A stretch of 64,000 nt of DNA from MedAcidi-G1 sp000817085 (GTDB lineage Bacteria; Actinomycetota; Acidimicrobiia; Acidimicrobiales; MedAcidi-G1): positions 434,001-498,000 of the forward strand of contig JBJLAO010000003.1 in NCBI GenBank assembly GCA_045568635.1, read 5' to 3'. Below are positions 26,422 to 36,079 of the stretch, piece after piece; positions within the stretch are counted from its first letter, which is position 1, and the number at the start of each line of letters is the position of its first letter. The position numbers and the translations under genes were made by a program. Below the pieces are notes generated by a model. That model did no database searches and was not told where the DNA came from. It saw only the letters and a list, made by a program, of their open reading frames with translations.

Positions 26422-27873
26422 TTGGAAGAAATCATAGAAGAAAATGCAACATTTTTATGGGAATCTTGCGCTACAGCAATAAAATCTCAAGTCTCTGAAG
26501 TGGTTTGGCAGGTTACTTTTAGTTCTGTCATGCCAATTGAAATAAAAAATGACCTTCTTGTTGTTCAAGTTCCAAGCACCGTAGTTAGAGACAGGATAGA
26601 AGGAAGATATAAAAAACTTGTTTCAGAAACACTTTCAGAAATAAGTGACGACCAATTTAACATTGCTGTAAATGTAGTAACTGAACCAATTTCTCAACAA
26701 ATACATGGAATTGAAGAGAGTGATGGCGGTCTAGTCTTACAAGAAATTGAAAATGACTTACCTCTTAAAGATTTGAACGAAACCGAAGACAGTAAAGCAG
26801 TCAAAGGAATTTCTCTAGTTCAAGAAGAAGAAAAACCTGCGGGAACAAAAATTTTTAAATACACGTTCAATGATTTTGTTATCGGTTCTTCAAATAGATT
26901 TGCGCACGCCGCAGCATTGGCCGTAGCTGAAACTCCTGGTCGTTCTTATAACCCATTATTTATTTATGGTGATGCTGGTCTTGGTAAAACGCACCTTTTG
27001 CAAGCAGTCGGGAATTATGTCTCTGACCATTACAAAAACCATGAAGTTCGCTATGTATCAAGTGAAACTTTTATGAATCGTTTTGTTGAAGCAATTAGGA
27101 ACAAAACACTCCCAGAATTTAAACAACATTTCCGTGAAATTGATGTTTTGCTTGTAGATGACATTCAATTTATGGAAGGAAAAGAAGGTCTTCAGGAAGA
27201 ATTTTTTCATACATTTAACACTATTCAACAAGCTGGTGGACAAATTGTTTTGTCAAGTGACCGACCACCGGATTCAATTCCAACCCTTGAAGACAGGCTC
27301 CGTAGCCGCTTTAAAATGGGTCTTGTTACAGACATTCAAGCACCGGACCTTGAAACCCGTTTAGCGATTTTAAGTAAAAAAACGGAAGAAAACCCCGGAG
27401 GAATAGTCGTTCCTGATGAGGTATTGCAATTCATTGCAGAAAATATTACAGAAAATATTAGAGAGCTAGAAGGAGCACTAACAAGAGTTTCTGCCTACGC
27501 GAACCTGAATCACGAACCCTGTACAAAAGCTCTTGCTATAACCGTTTTAGGTGACTTAATAAGTTCGAAAGCACCAAGACCCATTACACCAGAATTAATT
27601 TTTGACCAAACTACAGAAATGTATGGCTTCTCTAAAGAAGAATTAATTGGAGGAAGCAGAAGAAGACCACTTGTAACAGCAAGACAAGTTGCAATGTATA
27701 TTTTTAGAGAGCTTACAGATTTGAGTTATCCAAGTATTGCAAGAGAGTTTGGAGGACGAGATCATACAACTGTCATTCATGCAGTTGAAAAAATTAAAGG
27801 CCTAATGGCAGAAAGAAGAGAAATCTATGATCAAGTCACAGCTTTGATTTCTGCTTTACGAGATAATAAATAG
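26422..27873 (+). CDS. dnaA: Chromosomal replication initiator DnaA
   Basis: A 483-residue DnaA with its four domains: N-terminal domain I, a variable acidic domain II (about 90-145), the AAA+ domain III (Walker A GDAGLGKTHL near 183, Walker B VLLVDDIQFM, sensor segment DRLRSRFKMGLV) and the DNA-binding domain IV with the signature GGRDHTTVIHAVEKI. Start is TTG at 26422, supported by AAGGAG 7-8 bases upstream. It initiates replication at the boxes flanking this gene. Confidence 0.98.
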   Translation: MEEIIEENATFLWESCATAIKSQVSEVVWQVTFSSVMPIEIKNDLLVVQVPSTVVRDRIEGRYKKLVSETLSEISDDQFNIAVNVVTEPISQQIHGIEESDGGLVLQEIENDLPLKDLNETEDSKAVKGISLVQEEEKPAGTKIFKYTFNDFVIGSSNRFAHAAALAVAETPGRSYNPLFIYGDAGLGKTHLLQAVGNYVSDHYKNHEVRYVSSETFMNRFVEAIRNKTLPEFKQHFREIDVLLVDDIQFMEGKEGLQEEFFHTFNTIQQAGGQIVLSSDRPPDSIPTLEDRLRSRFKMGLVTDIQAPDLETRLAILSKKTEENPGGIVVPDEVLQFIAENITENIRELEGALTRVSAYANLNHEPCTKALAITVLGDLISSKAPRPITPELIFDQTTEMYGFSKEELIGGSRRRPLVTARQVAMYIFRELTDLSYPSIAREFGGRDHTTVIHAVEKIKGLMAERREIYDQVTALISALRDNK

Positions 27874-28030
27874 TTTTCCACACGCCAATAAAAACAAATT
27901 TTTTTCTGTGGAAACCTGTGTATTTACTGTGGCTTTTAAAACCGACCGTGACCTGCGGAAATAAACTTTTATCCACAATTCACAAGACCTATTACATCTA
28001 CTAAGTTTAAGAAAAACAAAGAAGTTATAA
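27874..28030. other. dnaA-dnaN intergenic region with DnaA boxes (candidate oriC)
   Basis: The 157-bp gap holds a perfect box TTATCCACA at 27969-27977, a one-mismatch box TTTTCCACA at 27874-27882 directly after the dnaA stop, and TGTGGAAAC at 27907-27915 in the opposite direction, set among T- and A-rich tracts. In most actinobacteria oriC is the dnaA-dnaN gap, so this is the best single candidate, possibly acting with the boxes upstream of dnaA. Confidence 0.65.
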
Positions 28031-29125
28031 ATGAAATTTAAATGTGAAAAAGAAATTTTAGAAAAAACATTCTCACTAGCAAGAAAAGCTACACCTAACA
28101 GAAGTGGAACAAATCCAGTTTTATCTGGTCTTTTCTTGGAGTTAAAAAAAGACAAACTTGTTGTTATAGGAAGTGATTTAGATCTAACAATTCGAATAGA
28201 AATAAAAGTAGGTGGTGAAGAAGAAGGGAAAGCTGTAATACCAGGGGCCTTATTAGCTGACATAATCAGAGTTTTAGACAACGGACAAATCTCGTTTGTA
28301 GTTAGAGATGAAGAAATACAAATAAACAGCGGAAAATCTGAATTCAACTTAAGAACACTACCTGTCGATGAATTTCCCAAATTTGAAGAGCCAGGAGGGA
28401 ATGAAGCAACACTTGATACAAAAAGCCTGGCAAATGCTTTTGAACAAGTTGTAAAAGCAGCGAGCATGGACGATGCAAGACCAATTTTGACAGGTGTTTT
28501 ACTTGCAGCTGAACAAGAAGGTCTTCGCCTTGTAGCAACAGATTCTTATCGTATGGCAATTAGAGACATTCCTGGAACAGAAATTCTCAGTAGAGATGAA
28601 CTTGTTTTGATTCCATCAAGAGCGTTGGACGTTGTTAAAAGAATACTTAGTGAAGGAAATGAATTAGCAGTTGTTTTAGGTGAAAAAGAAGCTGTTTTTA
28701 AGATTGGAGATACAAGTATTGTCACAAGATTAATCGAAGGAGAGTTTCCTAATTATAAAGGTCTCATTCCGGAGAAAAATAAAAACAAACTTATAATTAA
28801 TCGAGAAGAAACACTTGCTGCATTACAAAGAGTAAAACTTCTAGCACGTGAGGCGACACCAATCAGGTTAAGCATGACAGACAAAAAAATAGAATTACTG
28901 GCCATTGAACAAGATATTGGACAAGCAACAGAAATAATCGAAGGTACTTATTCCGGTGAAGAAATAACCGTAGCTTTTAATCCAGATTATTTAATTGATG
29001 GCTTAGATGTGATTTCAACAGAAGAAGTTTCATTGGAAACAACAGATGCATTGAAACCAGCAATTTTAAAAGGATTAAACGAAGAGACCTTTTTATATTT
29101 ATTGATGCCCGTAAGAGTTTCTTAA
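28031..29125 (+). CDS. dnaN: DNA polymerase III sliding clamp (beta subunit)
   Basis: A 364-residue beta clamp of standard length beginning MKFKCEKEILEKTFSLA, with three repeated clamp folds, the LFLELKK and DSYRMAIRD segments and the C-terminal FLYLLMPVR end. It forms the dimeric ring that tethers polymerase to DNA. recF follows with no gap. Confidence 0.97.
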   Translation: MKFKCEKEILEKTFSLARKATPNRSGTNPVLSGLFLELKKDKLVVIGSDLDLTIRIEIKVGGEEEGKAVIPGALLADIIRVLDNGQISFVVRDEEIQINSGKSEFNLRTLPVDEFPKFEEPGGNEATLDTKSLANAFEQVVKAASMDDARPILTGVLLAAEQEGLRLVATDSYRMAIRDIPGTEILSRDELVLIPSRALDVVKRILSEGNELAVVLGEKEAVFKIGDTSIVTRLIEGEFPNYKGLIPEKNKNKLIINREETLAALQRVKLLAREATPIRLSMTDKKIELLAIEQDIGQATEIIEGTYSGEEITVAFNPDYLIDGLDVISTEEVSLETTDALKPAILKGLNEETFLYLLMPVRVS

Positions 29126-30208
29126 ATGTTTTTAAGCCAATTGTGGCTAACAAATTTCAGAAATTATGAAAACGCCCACCTTCGTTTTAATGAAGGAATA
29201 ACACTTATAACTGGCAATAATGGAAACGGCAAAACAAACCTTCTTGAAGCCATTGCCTGGTTTTCTAAAGGTAAATCTTTTCGTGGTTCTCCAAACGAAG
29301 CGTTAATTTTACAAAATGAAGAAAAAGCAATATTAAGAGCTGAAATTTCGAAAGAAACTAGAAAAACAATGCTAGAAGCAGAAATTAAAGCGGTTGGAAA
29401 AAACCAAATCCAAATTAATGGGAAAAAAATAAATAATAAAAAAGAACTACAAGAAAAAATTAAAACAACAATTTTTGGACCAGAGGACCTCTCTTTAATT
29501 AAAGGAACCCCAAGCGAGAGACGAAATTATTTAGACGAGCTTCTTATTGATTTACATGTAAAAAACCAATTAGTTAAAACAAATTTTGAAAAATGTTTAA
29601 AACAAAGAAACACATTATTAAAGCAAGCTAGAGGAAAATTAACAAGTGAAATTAAAACAACCCTTGATGTTTGGGATGAAAAATTTGCTGAAAATGGACA
29701 AAAGCTTGCTGAAAAAAGAATAAATCTTTTAGAACAACTCAAGCCTGAAATCGAAAACATATTTAATAAATTCACAAAAAACCGAGACGCTGTTCTGTTT
29801 GAATATCAACAACTTTGGGAAAAAGAAAAATTAATAGAAGAGCTCCAGGCTGAAAGAGAAACAGATATACGTAGAGGAATAACCACAATCGGTCCACATA
29901 GAGATGAAATTGGGATAAAAGTAAATAATTTATTGTCAAAAAATCATTCATCTCAGGGAGAACAACGCTCTTTAGCTTTAGGTTTACGTCTTGCTGGCCA
30001 TGAAATTGTCAAAAAAACAACAGGAATTGAACCCATTATTCTTTTGGATGATGTTTTTTCAGAACTCGACGAAACAAGGTGTCAAATTCTTATTGAGTTG
30101 CTTCCTAAAAAACAAGCTGTTCTAACTACAACCGGTGAATTGCCAAGTGGTGTAAAACCAGATTATAAATACCACGTGACAGATGGAAGCATTAAAAGCA
30201 GTGAGTAG
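29126..30208 (+). CDS. recF: DNA replication and repair protein RecF
   Basis: A 360-residue SMC-like ATPase with LSQLWLTNFRNYENA at the start, Walker A GNNGNGKTNLLEA, the signature SSQGEQRSLALGLRLAG and Walker B PIILLDDVFSELDE. It loads RecA at gaps. Its end overlaps the DUF721 gene. Confidence 0.97.
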   Translation: MFLSQLWLTNFRNYENAHLRFNEGITLITGNNGNGKTNLLEAIAWFSKGKSFRGSPNEALILQNEEKAILRAEISKETRKTMLEAEIKAVGKNQIQINGKKINNKKELQEKIKTTIFGPEDLSLIKGTPSERRNYLDELLIDLHVKNQLVKTNFEKCLKQRNTLLKQARGKLTSEIKTTLDVWDEKFAENGQKLAEKRINLLEQLKPEIENIFNKFTKNRDAVLFEYQQLWEKEKLIEELQAERETDIRRGITTIGPHRDEIGIKVNNLLSKNHSSQGEQRSLALGLRLAGHEIVKKTTGIEPIILLDDVFSELDETRCQILIELLPKKQAVLTTTGELPSGVKPDYKYHVTDGSIKSSE

Positions 30209-30500
30209 TGAGCCTATTCATTTACGTTCTGTCTTAGAACAACTACTTAAAGATTTTGGGACACCCGATATTAAAATCGTTACTTCTATTGTTGATCAAT
30301 GGGAGGAAATCGTCGGAGTTGACTTGGCGGCAAAAATTTCTGCCGTTGCAGTTAGTGGTTCTGATCTTATTGTTCGAGTAGATGACCCAGTTTGGGCAAG
30401 CCAAATAAGCTGGCTGGAAAACCAACTTTTAGAGAAAATTACAAAACTTGTTGGAGAGAAAAAAATTACTTCAATTCGAGTTAGAACAACTCCTAAATAA
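30183..30500 (+). CDS. DUF721 (DciA-type) protein
   Basis: About 105 residues matching the DUF721 pattern between recF and gyrB, the normal actinobacterial position (compare mycobacterial Rv0004): LRSVLEQLLKDFG, IVDQWEEIVG and the DPVWASQISWLENQLLEKI core. DUF721 members include DciA, a loader of the replicative helicase; this is a likely role since no dnaC or dnaI is seen. The ATG overlaps recF by 26 bp; a GTG at 30201 is an alternative start. Confidence 0.85.
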   Translation: MEALKAVSSEPIHLRSVLEQLLKDFGTPDIKIVTSIVDQWEEIVGVDLAAKISAVAVSGSDLIVRVDDPVWASQISWLENQLLEKITKLVGEKKITSIRVRTTPK

Positions 30501-30665
30501 TTAATTTTAAAACCAAAATTTAAGATTTTTGCTGTCTGTTTGCCACCTCGAAACACCTCATAAATGCTATGCTGGTCAAGTTGTGCTATCACCCTCTGAC
30601 CTGCGGTTTTATCTTAAAAAACGCATTATTTTTGAAGTAAAAACTATTGTTGCAAACGGTATTAA

Positions 30666-32600
30666 ATGAGTATTTCTGAAAATTCTTATAACGCATCTCA
30701 AATAACTGTTTTAGAGGGTTTAGAAGCAGTTCGTAAGCGCCCTGGAATGTATATAGGGTCTACAGGTCCTTCGGGTCTACACCATTTAGTTTGGGAAGTA
30801 GTCGACAACTCGGTAGATGAAGCGATGGCGGGTCATTGCTCAGAAATTATTGTAACTATATTGCCTGATGGGGGTTGTCAGGTTACTGATAATGGAAGAG
30901 GTATTCCTGTAGGAAAACACCATCAAGAGGAAGATATGTCAGCTGCTGAAGTTGTTTTTACGAAACTTCACGCCGGTGGAAAATTTGGAGGTGACGGATA
31001 TAAAGTTTCTGGAGGCCTTCATGGTGTGGGAATTTCTGTAGTAAATGCCCTTTCTGCAAAAGTAGAAGTTGAAATTGATCGCGATAAAAAACGGTATTAC
31101 ATGGATTTTTCCTCAGGCGGAAATTTATCTACAAAACTTTATGAAGCAGGTGAAGCCCCAAACAACAGAACCGGAACAACTGTGAGGTTTTGGCCTGATT
31201 CTAAAATATTTGAAGAGATAAACTTTCGTGCACAAACTCTTTTAGAGAGATTCCAAATGATGGCTTTCTTAAACAAGAGTTTACAAATAACTTTTTCTGA
31301 CTTGCGAGAAGGCGCTGTAAATAAAGATGAAGTTGTTTACAAGTACGACGGGGGAATTAAAGATTTCGTTGAACATGTTAATGCGAGTAAAGAGTCACTT
31401 TTTGCCAAAGTTGGTTTTTTCGAAGCTCAAGAAGAAGAGCAAGAAGTTGAAATAGCTTTTCAATGGAATACGGGTTTCAACACCGATGGGCTTCATTCTT
31501 TCGCTAATGGAATCAACACAATTGAAGGCGGGATGCATGAAGAGGGCTTCAGAACGGCACTAACCGGTGTTATGAACAGGTATGCAAAAAAGAGAGGCTT
31601 ACTAAAAGATAAAGACGACAATTTACAAGGTGAAGATATACGAGAAGGGCTTACCGCAATTATCAGTGTTCGGTTAGGAGAACCTCAGTTTGAAGGTCAA
31701 ACAAAATCTAAATTAGGAAATGTTGATATTCGTTCATTAGTTCAAAAAACTACAAATGAAAAAATGTCAGATTGGCTTGAGGAACATCCAGCAGAAGCAA
31801 AAATTATTTTACAAAAATCTATCAATGCACAACGTGCCCGTTTAGCAGCTCAGGACGCGAGACGTTCTGCAAGGCGTAAATCTGCGCTAGATGGTGCTGG
31901 GATGCCTGAAAAATTAAAAGACTGCTCTTCTCGAGACCCCAGAGAGTCAGAACTTTTTATTGTCGAAGGTGACTCTGCAGGTGGTTCAGCCATTCAGGCT
32001 AGAGATCCAAGAACAATGGCAATTTTGCCACTTAGAGGAAAAATTTTAAACGTTGAAAGAGCACGTGCCGACCGAATGCTACAAAATTCAGAAATTCAAA
32101 CCATGATTCAAGCCTTGGGTGCAGGTTTTGGCGATGATGAGTTCGATTTGGAAAAAATCCGTTATCACAAAGTTATTCTTCTTTGCGATGCAGATGTTGA
32201 CGGAAGTCATATAAGAACACTTCTTTTAACCTTCTTTTACCGAAAAATGACAGCTCTAGTAGATGCTGGACACATTTTCATTGCTCAACCACCTTTATTT
32301 TCAACAGTTGTAGGCAAGGAAAAAATTTATTTAAAAGATGAAAACGCGAAAACAAATTTTTTGAATAAGAAACCAGAACATAAAAAAGAATTTCAGCGTT
32401 TAAAAGGTTTAGGAGAAATGGACTTTGATGAGCTTTGGGATACAACTATGGATCCTACGAGAAGAAGTCTTTTAAAAGTAACAGTTGACATGACTTCAGC
32501 TGCAGATGAAGTATTTTCAACATTAATGGGAGAAGACGTTGATAGCCGAAAAAGGTTTATACAAACAAATGCTCGCGATGTTCGTTTTCTTGATATCTAA
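30666..32600 (+). CDS. gyrB: DNA gyrase subunit B
   Basis: A 644-residue type IIA topoisomerase ATPase subunit: VRKRPGMYIGSTG, the GHKL ATP site (VVDNSVDEAMAG, VTDNGRGIPV, GGLHGVGISVVNA), a transducer domain, and the TOPRIM core EGDSAGGSAIQARD with the DADVDGSHIRTLLLT metal site. Typical actinobacterial length without the enterobacterial insert. Its stop overlaps the gyrA ATG by one base (TAATG). Confidence 0.98.
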   Translation: MSISENSYNASQITVLEGLEAVRKRPGMYIGSTGPSGLHHLVWEVVDNSVDEAMAGHCSEIIVTILPDGGCQVTDNGRGIPVGKHHQEEDMSAAEVVFTKLHAGGKFGGDGYKVSGGLHGVGISVVNALSAKVEVEIDRDKKRYYMDFSSGGNLSTKLYEAGEAPNNRTGTTVRFWPDSKIFEEINFRAQTLLERFQMMAFLNKSLQITFSDLREGAVNKDEVVYKYDGGIKDFVEHVNASKESLFAKVGFFEAQEEEQEVEIAFQWNTGFNTDGLHSFANGINTIEGGMHEEGFRTALTGVMNRYAKKRGLLKDKDDNLQGEDIREGLTAIISVRLGEPQFEGQTKSKLGNVDIRSLVQKTTNEKMSDWLEEHPAEAKIILQKSINAQRARLAAQDARRSARRKSALDGAGMPEKLKDCSSRDPRESELFIVEGDSAGGSAIQARDPRTMAILPLRGKILNVERARADRMLQNSEIQTMIQALGAGFGDDEFDLEKIRYHKVILLCDADVDGSHIRTLLLTFFYRKMTALVDAGHIFIAQPPLFSTVVGKEKIYLKDENAKTNFLNKKPEHKKEFQRLKGLGEMDFDELWDTTMDPTRRSLLKVTVDMTSAADEVFSTLMGEDVDSRKRFIQTNARDVRFLDI

Positions 32601-35077
32601 TGTCTGAAGAAACTAACGACCCAAAAGAAAGTGATGTCGTAGACGAAGAGACTTCATTCGGCTCAATTCAACCAATTGCTATTCAAGAAGAAATGGAGCA
32701 ATCCTTTCTTGATTATGCAATGTCCGTTATTGTTTCTCGCGCACTACCAGACGCTAGGGACGGATTAAAACCAGTCCATAGAAGAATTCTTTGGGGTATG
32801 TACGATCTCGGTGCAAGGCCTGATCGGCCAACAATAAAGTGTGCGCGTGTTGTTGGTGAAGTAATGGGTAAATATCATCCGCACGGAGATGCAGCTATCT
32901 ATGCCTCTTTGGTAAGAATGGGACAATCGTTCAGTCTTAGAGACCCTTTAATTGAAGCAAAGGGAAATTTTGGTTACTCCCCAGATGATTCTCCTGCTGC
33001 TCCTCGTTACACAGAATGCAGACTTGATCAAAGAGCAATAGCGCTACTTGATGGAATTGATGAAAACACCGTTGATTTTATTGATAACTATTCAGGTGAG
33101 TTTAGAGAACCAGAAGTTTTACCTGCAAGAATTCCTAATCTTTTAGTTAATGGTTGTCAAGGAATTGCAGTTGGTCTAGCAACCAATATTCCCACACACA
33201 ACTTAGGCGAGTGCATAGACGCAACGGTTCACCTTCTTGATAATCCTGAAGCAACTATTAACGAATTAATTGAAATTATTCCTGGACCAGATTTTCCGAC
33301 AGGAGCTTTGATACTCGGCAAAAGCGGAATTAAAGACGCATATTCAACCGGACGTGGATCAATCCGTATGAGAGCTAGAACTGATATTGAAGAAAACGGG
33401 AAAACAAATCAGATTATTGTGAGTGAACTCCCATATCAAGCCAGTCCTAATTTAATAATGTCAAAGATCAGAGATCTTGTTGACGCACGAGAGATAGAAG
33501 GAATTGCTGATGTCAATGATGAATCTGCAAAAGGTGTAGTTCGGATTGTTATTACTCTTAAAAGAGACGCACCAGCTTTAGTGATACTTAATAATTTGTA
33601 CAAGAGAACCCCTTTACAAACAACATTTTCTGTAAATGCTGTAGCTCTTGTTGACGGAGTTCCTCGAACATTAAATCTTTTCGAACTTTTACATGCGTAT
33701 ATAGACCATCAGGTTGTTGTTATAAGAAGAAGGACCGAACATCGCCTTTCTAAAGCAAAAGATGAAGCTCATATCACTGAAGGTTTAATTAAAGCTTTAG
33801 AACGAATCGACGATGTGATTGCTTTGATTCGGGGATCAGCAGATCGTTCGGAAGCTAGAGCAGGTTTAATGGCTGATGATTATGGTTTTACTGAAATTCA
33901 AGCAAATCATATTTTAGATATGCAACTAGTGAGACTTACTCGCCTTGGTAAAAGCACACTAGAAGAAAGAATGCAGGAATTAGCTTTGATAATTGCTGAC
34001 TTGGAAGCGATTCTTTCAGACGAAACAAAAATTAAAGGCGTGATAAAAGAAGAATTACTCGAATTGAAAGAGAAGTTTTTAACACCTCGTAGAACTCAAT
34101 TTATACCCGATCCAGGTGAACTTGATATTGAAGATCTTATCGACGACGAAGAGTTGATTTTTGCTATGACATCAGCTGGATATGTGAAAACAATGGCTCT
34201 ATCGGATTTTAACGCTCAAGGTCGTGGAGGCAAAGGAGTGACTGGAGCGAAACTAAAAGACGAAGATGCTTTGTCTCATATGATCCACACAACAGCTCAT
34301 GCTTACTTATTGTTTTTTTCTAACAAAGGAAAGGTTTACAGATTAAAAGCACACGAAATACCATCTGCTAGTCGCACTGCACGAGGAACACCAATTGTAA
34401 ATTTGTTGCCCCTTCATCCTGATGAAAGAATTCAGGCAGTTGTTGATACAAGAGATTATGAAACCAACAGATTTTTATTTTTTGCTACAAAAAACGGCAG
34501 AGTAAAGAAAACTTTATTTACCGCCTACGACTCTTCTTTAAAAGCAGGCCTTATTGCAATAAAGCTAAACGAAGGTGATGAATTGGTAAGTGTTGTGCCT
34601 ACAAACGGTTCAGATCACATCTTTTTAGTCTCATCTATGGGTCAAACATTAAGAGTCGACGAAGAAAAAATTAGATCTATGGGTAGAACTGCAGCAGGTG
34701 TGAACGGAATGAAATTTAGAGTCGATGACTATCTTGTTTCTTGCGCTGTGTCTGAAGAGGAAGCAATGTTGTTGCATTTAACAACAGAAGGCTTTGGAAA
34801 ACGAACCGAAGTTGAAGAATTCTCTGTAAAAGGCAGAGGAGGTCTAGGTGTTAGAGGAATTAAAACTACTGAAAACAGAGGAACAGTAGCTGGAGCTTTA
34901 ATTGTAAAAGGTGATGATGATATTCTTGCTGTCACATCAAGTGGTAAAATTATACGCTTAGCGGTTTCTGAAATTTCTATTCAGGGCAGAGATGCGACAG
35001 GTGTAAGAGTAATGTCACCTGGAGAAGGTGAGATAATAACGGCGGTTTCACCTGCTCCAACAGATTCAGAAGCTTAA
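32600..35077 (+). CDS. gyrA: DNA gyrase subunit A
   Basis: An 825-residue cleavage-joining subunit. The quinolone-resistance region (KYHPHGDAAIYASLVRMGQ) precedes the catalytic tyrosine at residue 137 (PRYTEC). The C-terminal half has the beta-pinwheel repeats; a GyrA-box-like QGRGGKG near residue 539 supports true gyrase rather than topoisomerase IV. The quinolone region shows A and D at the usual positions 83/87 equivalents (GDAAIYASL). Confidence 0.98.
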   Translation: MSEETNDPKESDVVDEETSFGSIQPIAIQEEMEQSFLDYAMSVIVSRALPDARDGLKPVHRRILWGMYDLGARPDRPTIKCARVVGEVMGKYHPHGDAAIYASLVRMGQSFSLRDPLIEAKGNFGYSPDDSPAAPRYTECRLDQRAIALLDGIDENTVDFIDNYSGEFREPEVLPARIPNLLVNGCQGIAVGLATNIPTHNLGECIDATVHLLDNPEATINELIEIIPGPDFPTGALILGKSGIKDAYSTGRGSIRMRARTDIEENGKTNQIIVSELPYQASPNLIMSKIRDLVDAREIEGIADVNDESAKGVVRIVITLKRDAPALVILNNLYKRTPLQTTFSVNAVALVDGVPRTLNLFELLHAYIDHQVVVIRRRTEHRLSKAKDEAHITEGLIKALERIDDVIALIRGSADRSEARAGLMADDYGFTEIQANHILDMQLVRLTRLGKSTLEERMQELALIIADLEAILSDETKIKGVIKEELLELKEKFLTPRRTQFIPDPGELDIEDLIDDEELIFAMTSAGYVKTMALSDFNAQGRGGKGVTGAKLKDEDALSHMIHTTAHAYLLFFSNKGKVYRLKAHEIPSASRTARGTPIVNLLPLHPDERIQAVVDTRDYETNRFLFFATKNGRVKKTLFTAYDSSLKAGLIAIKLNEGDELVSVVPTNGSDHIFLVSSMGQTLRVDEEKIRSMGRTAAGVNGMKFRVDDYLVSCAVSEEEAMLLHLTTEGFGKRTEVEEFSVKGRGGLGVRGIKTTENRGTVAGALIVKGDDDILAVTSSGKIIRLAVSEISIQGRDATGVRVMSPGEGEIITAVSPAPTDSEA

Positions 35078-35147
35078 AAAATGAACAAAAACTTGTTTAT
35101 GTTTAAAGCGACAAGTTTGATCGCCACTGGACTTCTAAACTGTAATT

Positions 35148-35804
35148 GTGAGTGAAACAGAAGACGATTTTTTCGACAAAAAGGAAAGTCAAAATTTTCC
35201 TGTTGTAACGATGACCACCCGACTAAAAAAATTAGTTGGAAAACCTGATGAATCTAAAAAAATTAGGGAATCTTCGGTAGTAAAACAACCAGAAGAAATA
35301 ATGTGGGATTCTGGAAAAGCTTCTTCGGGCCGCAAAATTAAATTTTGGGATTCAATTAAGGAACGAGACAAGAAATCTGGTTACAGGGTTAGAAAAGTAA
35401 GAAGAGTTTTACGCCACATTGAACCTTGGTCTGCCTTAAAAGTTGGACTAATTTTTTATACATGCGTCTGGGGTCTATCTACGATAGCTGTGAGAATTTT
35501 ATGGAATACCGCTGAAGATGCCGGAACAATAGAAAAAGTTGAGTCATTTATTGAAGACCTTTTCGCACTTGAGATTTTTGAATTTGACTCCGAACAAATA
35601 TTAAGGATTTTCTTTTTAGGTGGACTTATTTTGGTAGTTGGTGGGACAGCTATAACGGTTATTCTGGTTGTTTTATTTAATTTAATTAGCGATCTTACTG
35701 GTGGGGTTAGATTCACAATGATTGAAGAAGAAACCGCAGTTCGTAGACGAAAAATTAAATTAGATGACAATATTTATGAAGAAGAAAAAAATCTACCAAC
35801 ATAA
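35148..35804 (+). CDS. DUF3566 family membrane protein
   Basis: A 218-residue protein with a long polar N-terminus (about 1-95), then the DUF3566 core: RKVRRVLRHIEPWSALKVGL running into a first helix, an extracytoplasmic loop and a second helix (LGGLILVVGGTAITVILVVL) followed by FNLISDLTGGVRFTMIEE. Same slot after gyrA as mycobacterial Rv0007. GTG start, 70 bp after gyrA. The function of the family is not settled. Confidence 0.9.
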   Translation: MSETEDDFFDKKESQNFPVVTMTTRLKKLVGKPDESKKIRESSVVKQPEEIMWDSGKASSGRKIKFWDSIKERDKKSGYRVRKVRRVLRHIEPWSALKVGLIFYTCVWGLSTIAVRILWNTAEDAGTIEKVESFIEDLFALEIFEFDSEQILRIFFLGGLILVVGGTAITVILVVLFNLISDLTGGVRFTMIEEETAVRRRKIKLDDNIYEEEKNLPT

Positions 35805-35862
35805 TACGTAACATAGTTTTTAACTCTTAAAGTTAAATACTTAAGATTTGCATTTACTTCTA

Positions 35863-35937
<75 letters not shown>

Positions 35938-35941
35938 CATT

Positions 35942-36079
35942 ATGAATAAATTAAGACGAGCTTTAGCAGCAATAATGACTGCAGCTGCAGTTGCTGGTGC
36001 TCTTAGTTTTCAAAAAGAACCTGGTGTCGAAAAAAGAACAGGTGGATGGAAAAAAATTTCCAATTTTGGTATTAAATAG
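35942..36079 (+). CDS. Small protein (45 aa), possible DLW-39-like
   Basis: A 45-residue frame directly after tRNA-Ile: a basic start (MNKLRRALAAIMTAAAVAGA) with one hydrophobic alanine-rich segment, then a polar tail ending RTGGWKKISNFGIK. Its TAG overlaps the GTG of the next gene by one base. In Streptomyces-type genomes a tiny DLW-39 family membrane protein occupies this slot; similarity in shape, not in the DLW motif, suggests a counterpart. No clear Shine-Dalgarno, since the tRNA ends 4 bases upstream. Confidence 0.5.
   Translation: MNKLRRALAAIMTAAAVAGALSFQKEPGVEKRTGGWKKISNFGIK

Noticed and set aside
27856..28467. A 203-residue minus-strand frame across the dnaA-dnaN gap
   Set aside because: It is antisense to dnaN and would cross the DnaA boxes; no motif and no ribosome site.
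36001..36078. Possible leaderless gene start immediately after tRNA-Ile as part of the following dehydrogenase
   Set aside because: The small frame ends in TAG at 36077-36079 in a different register, so the two are separate coupled genes rather than one.
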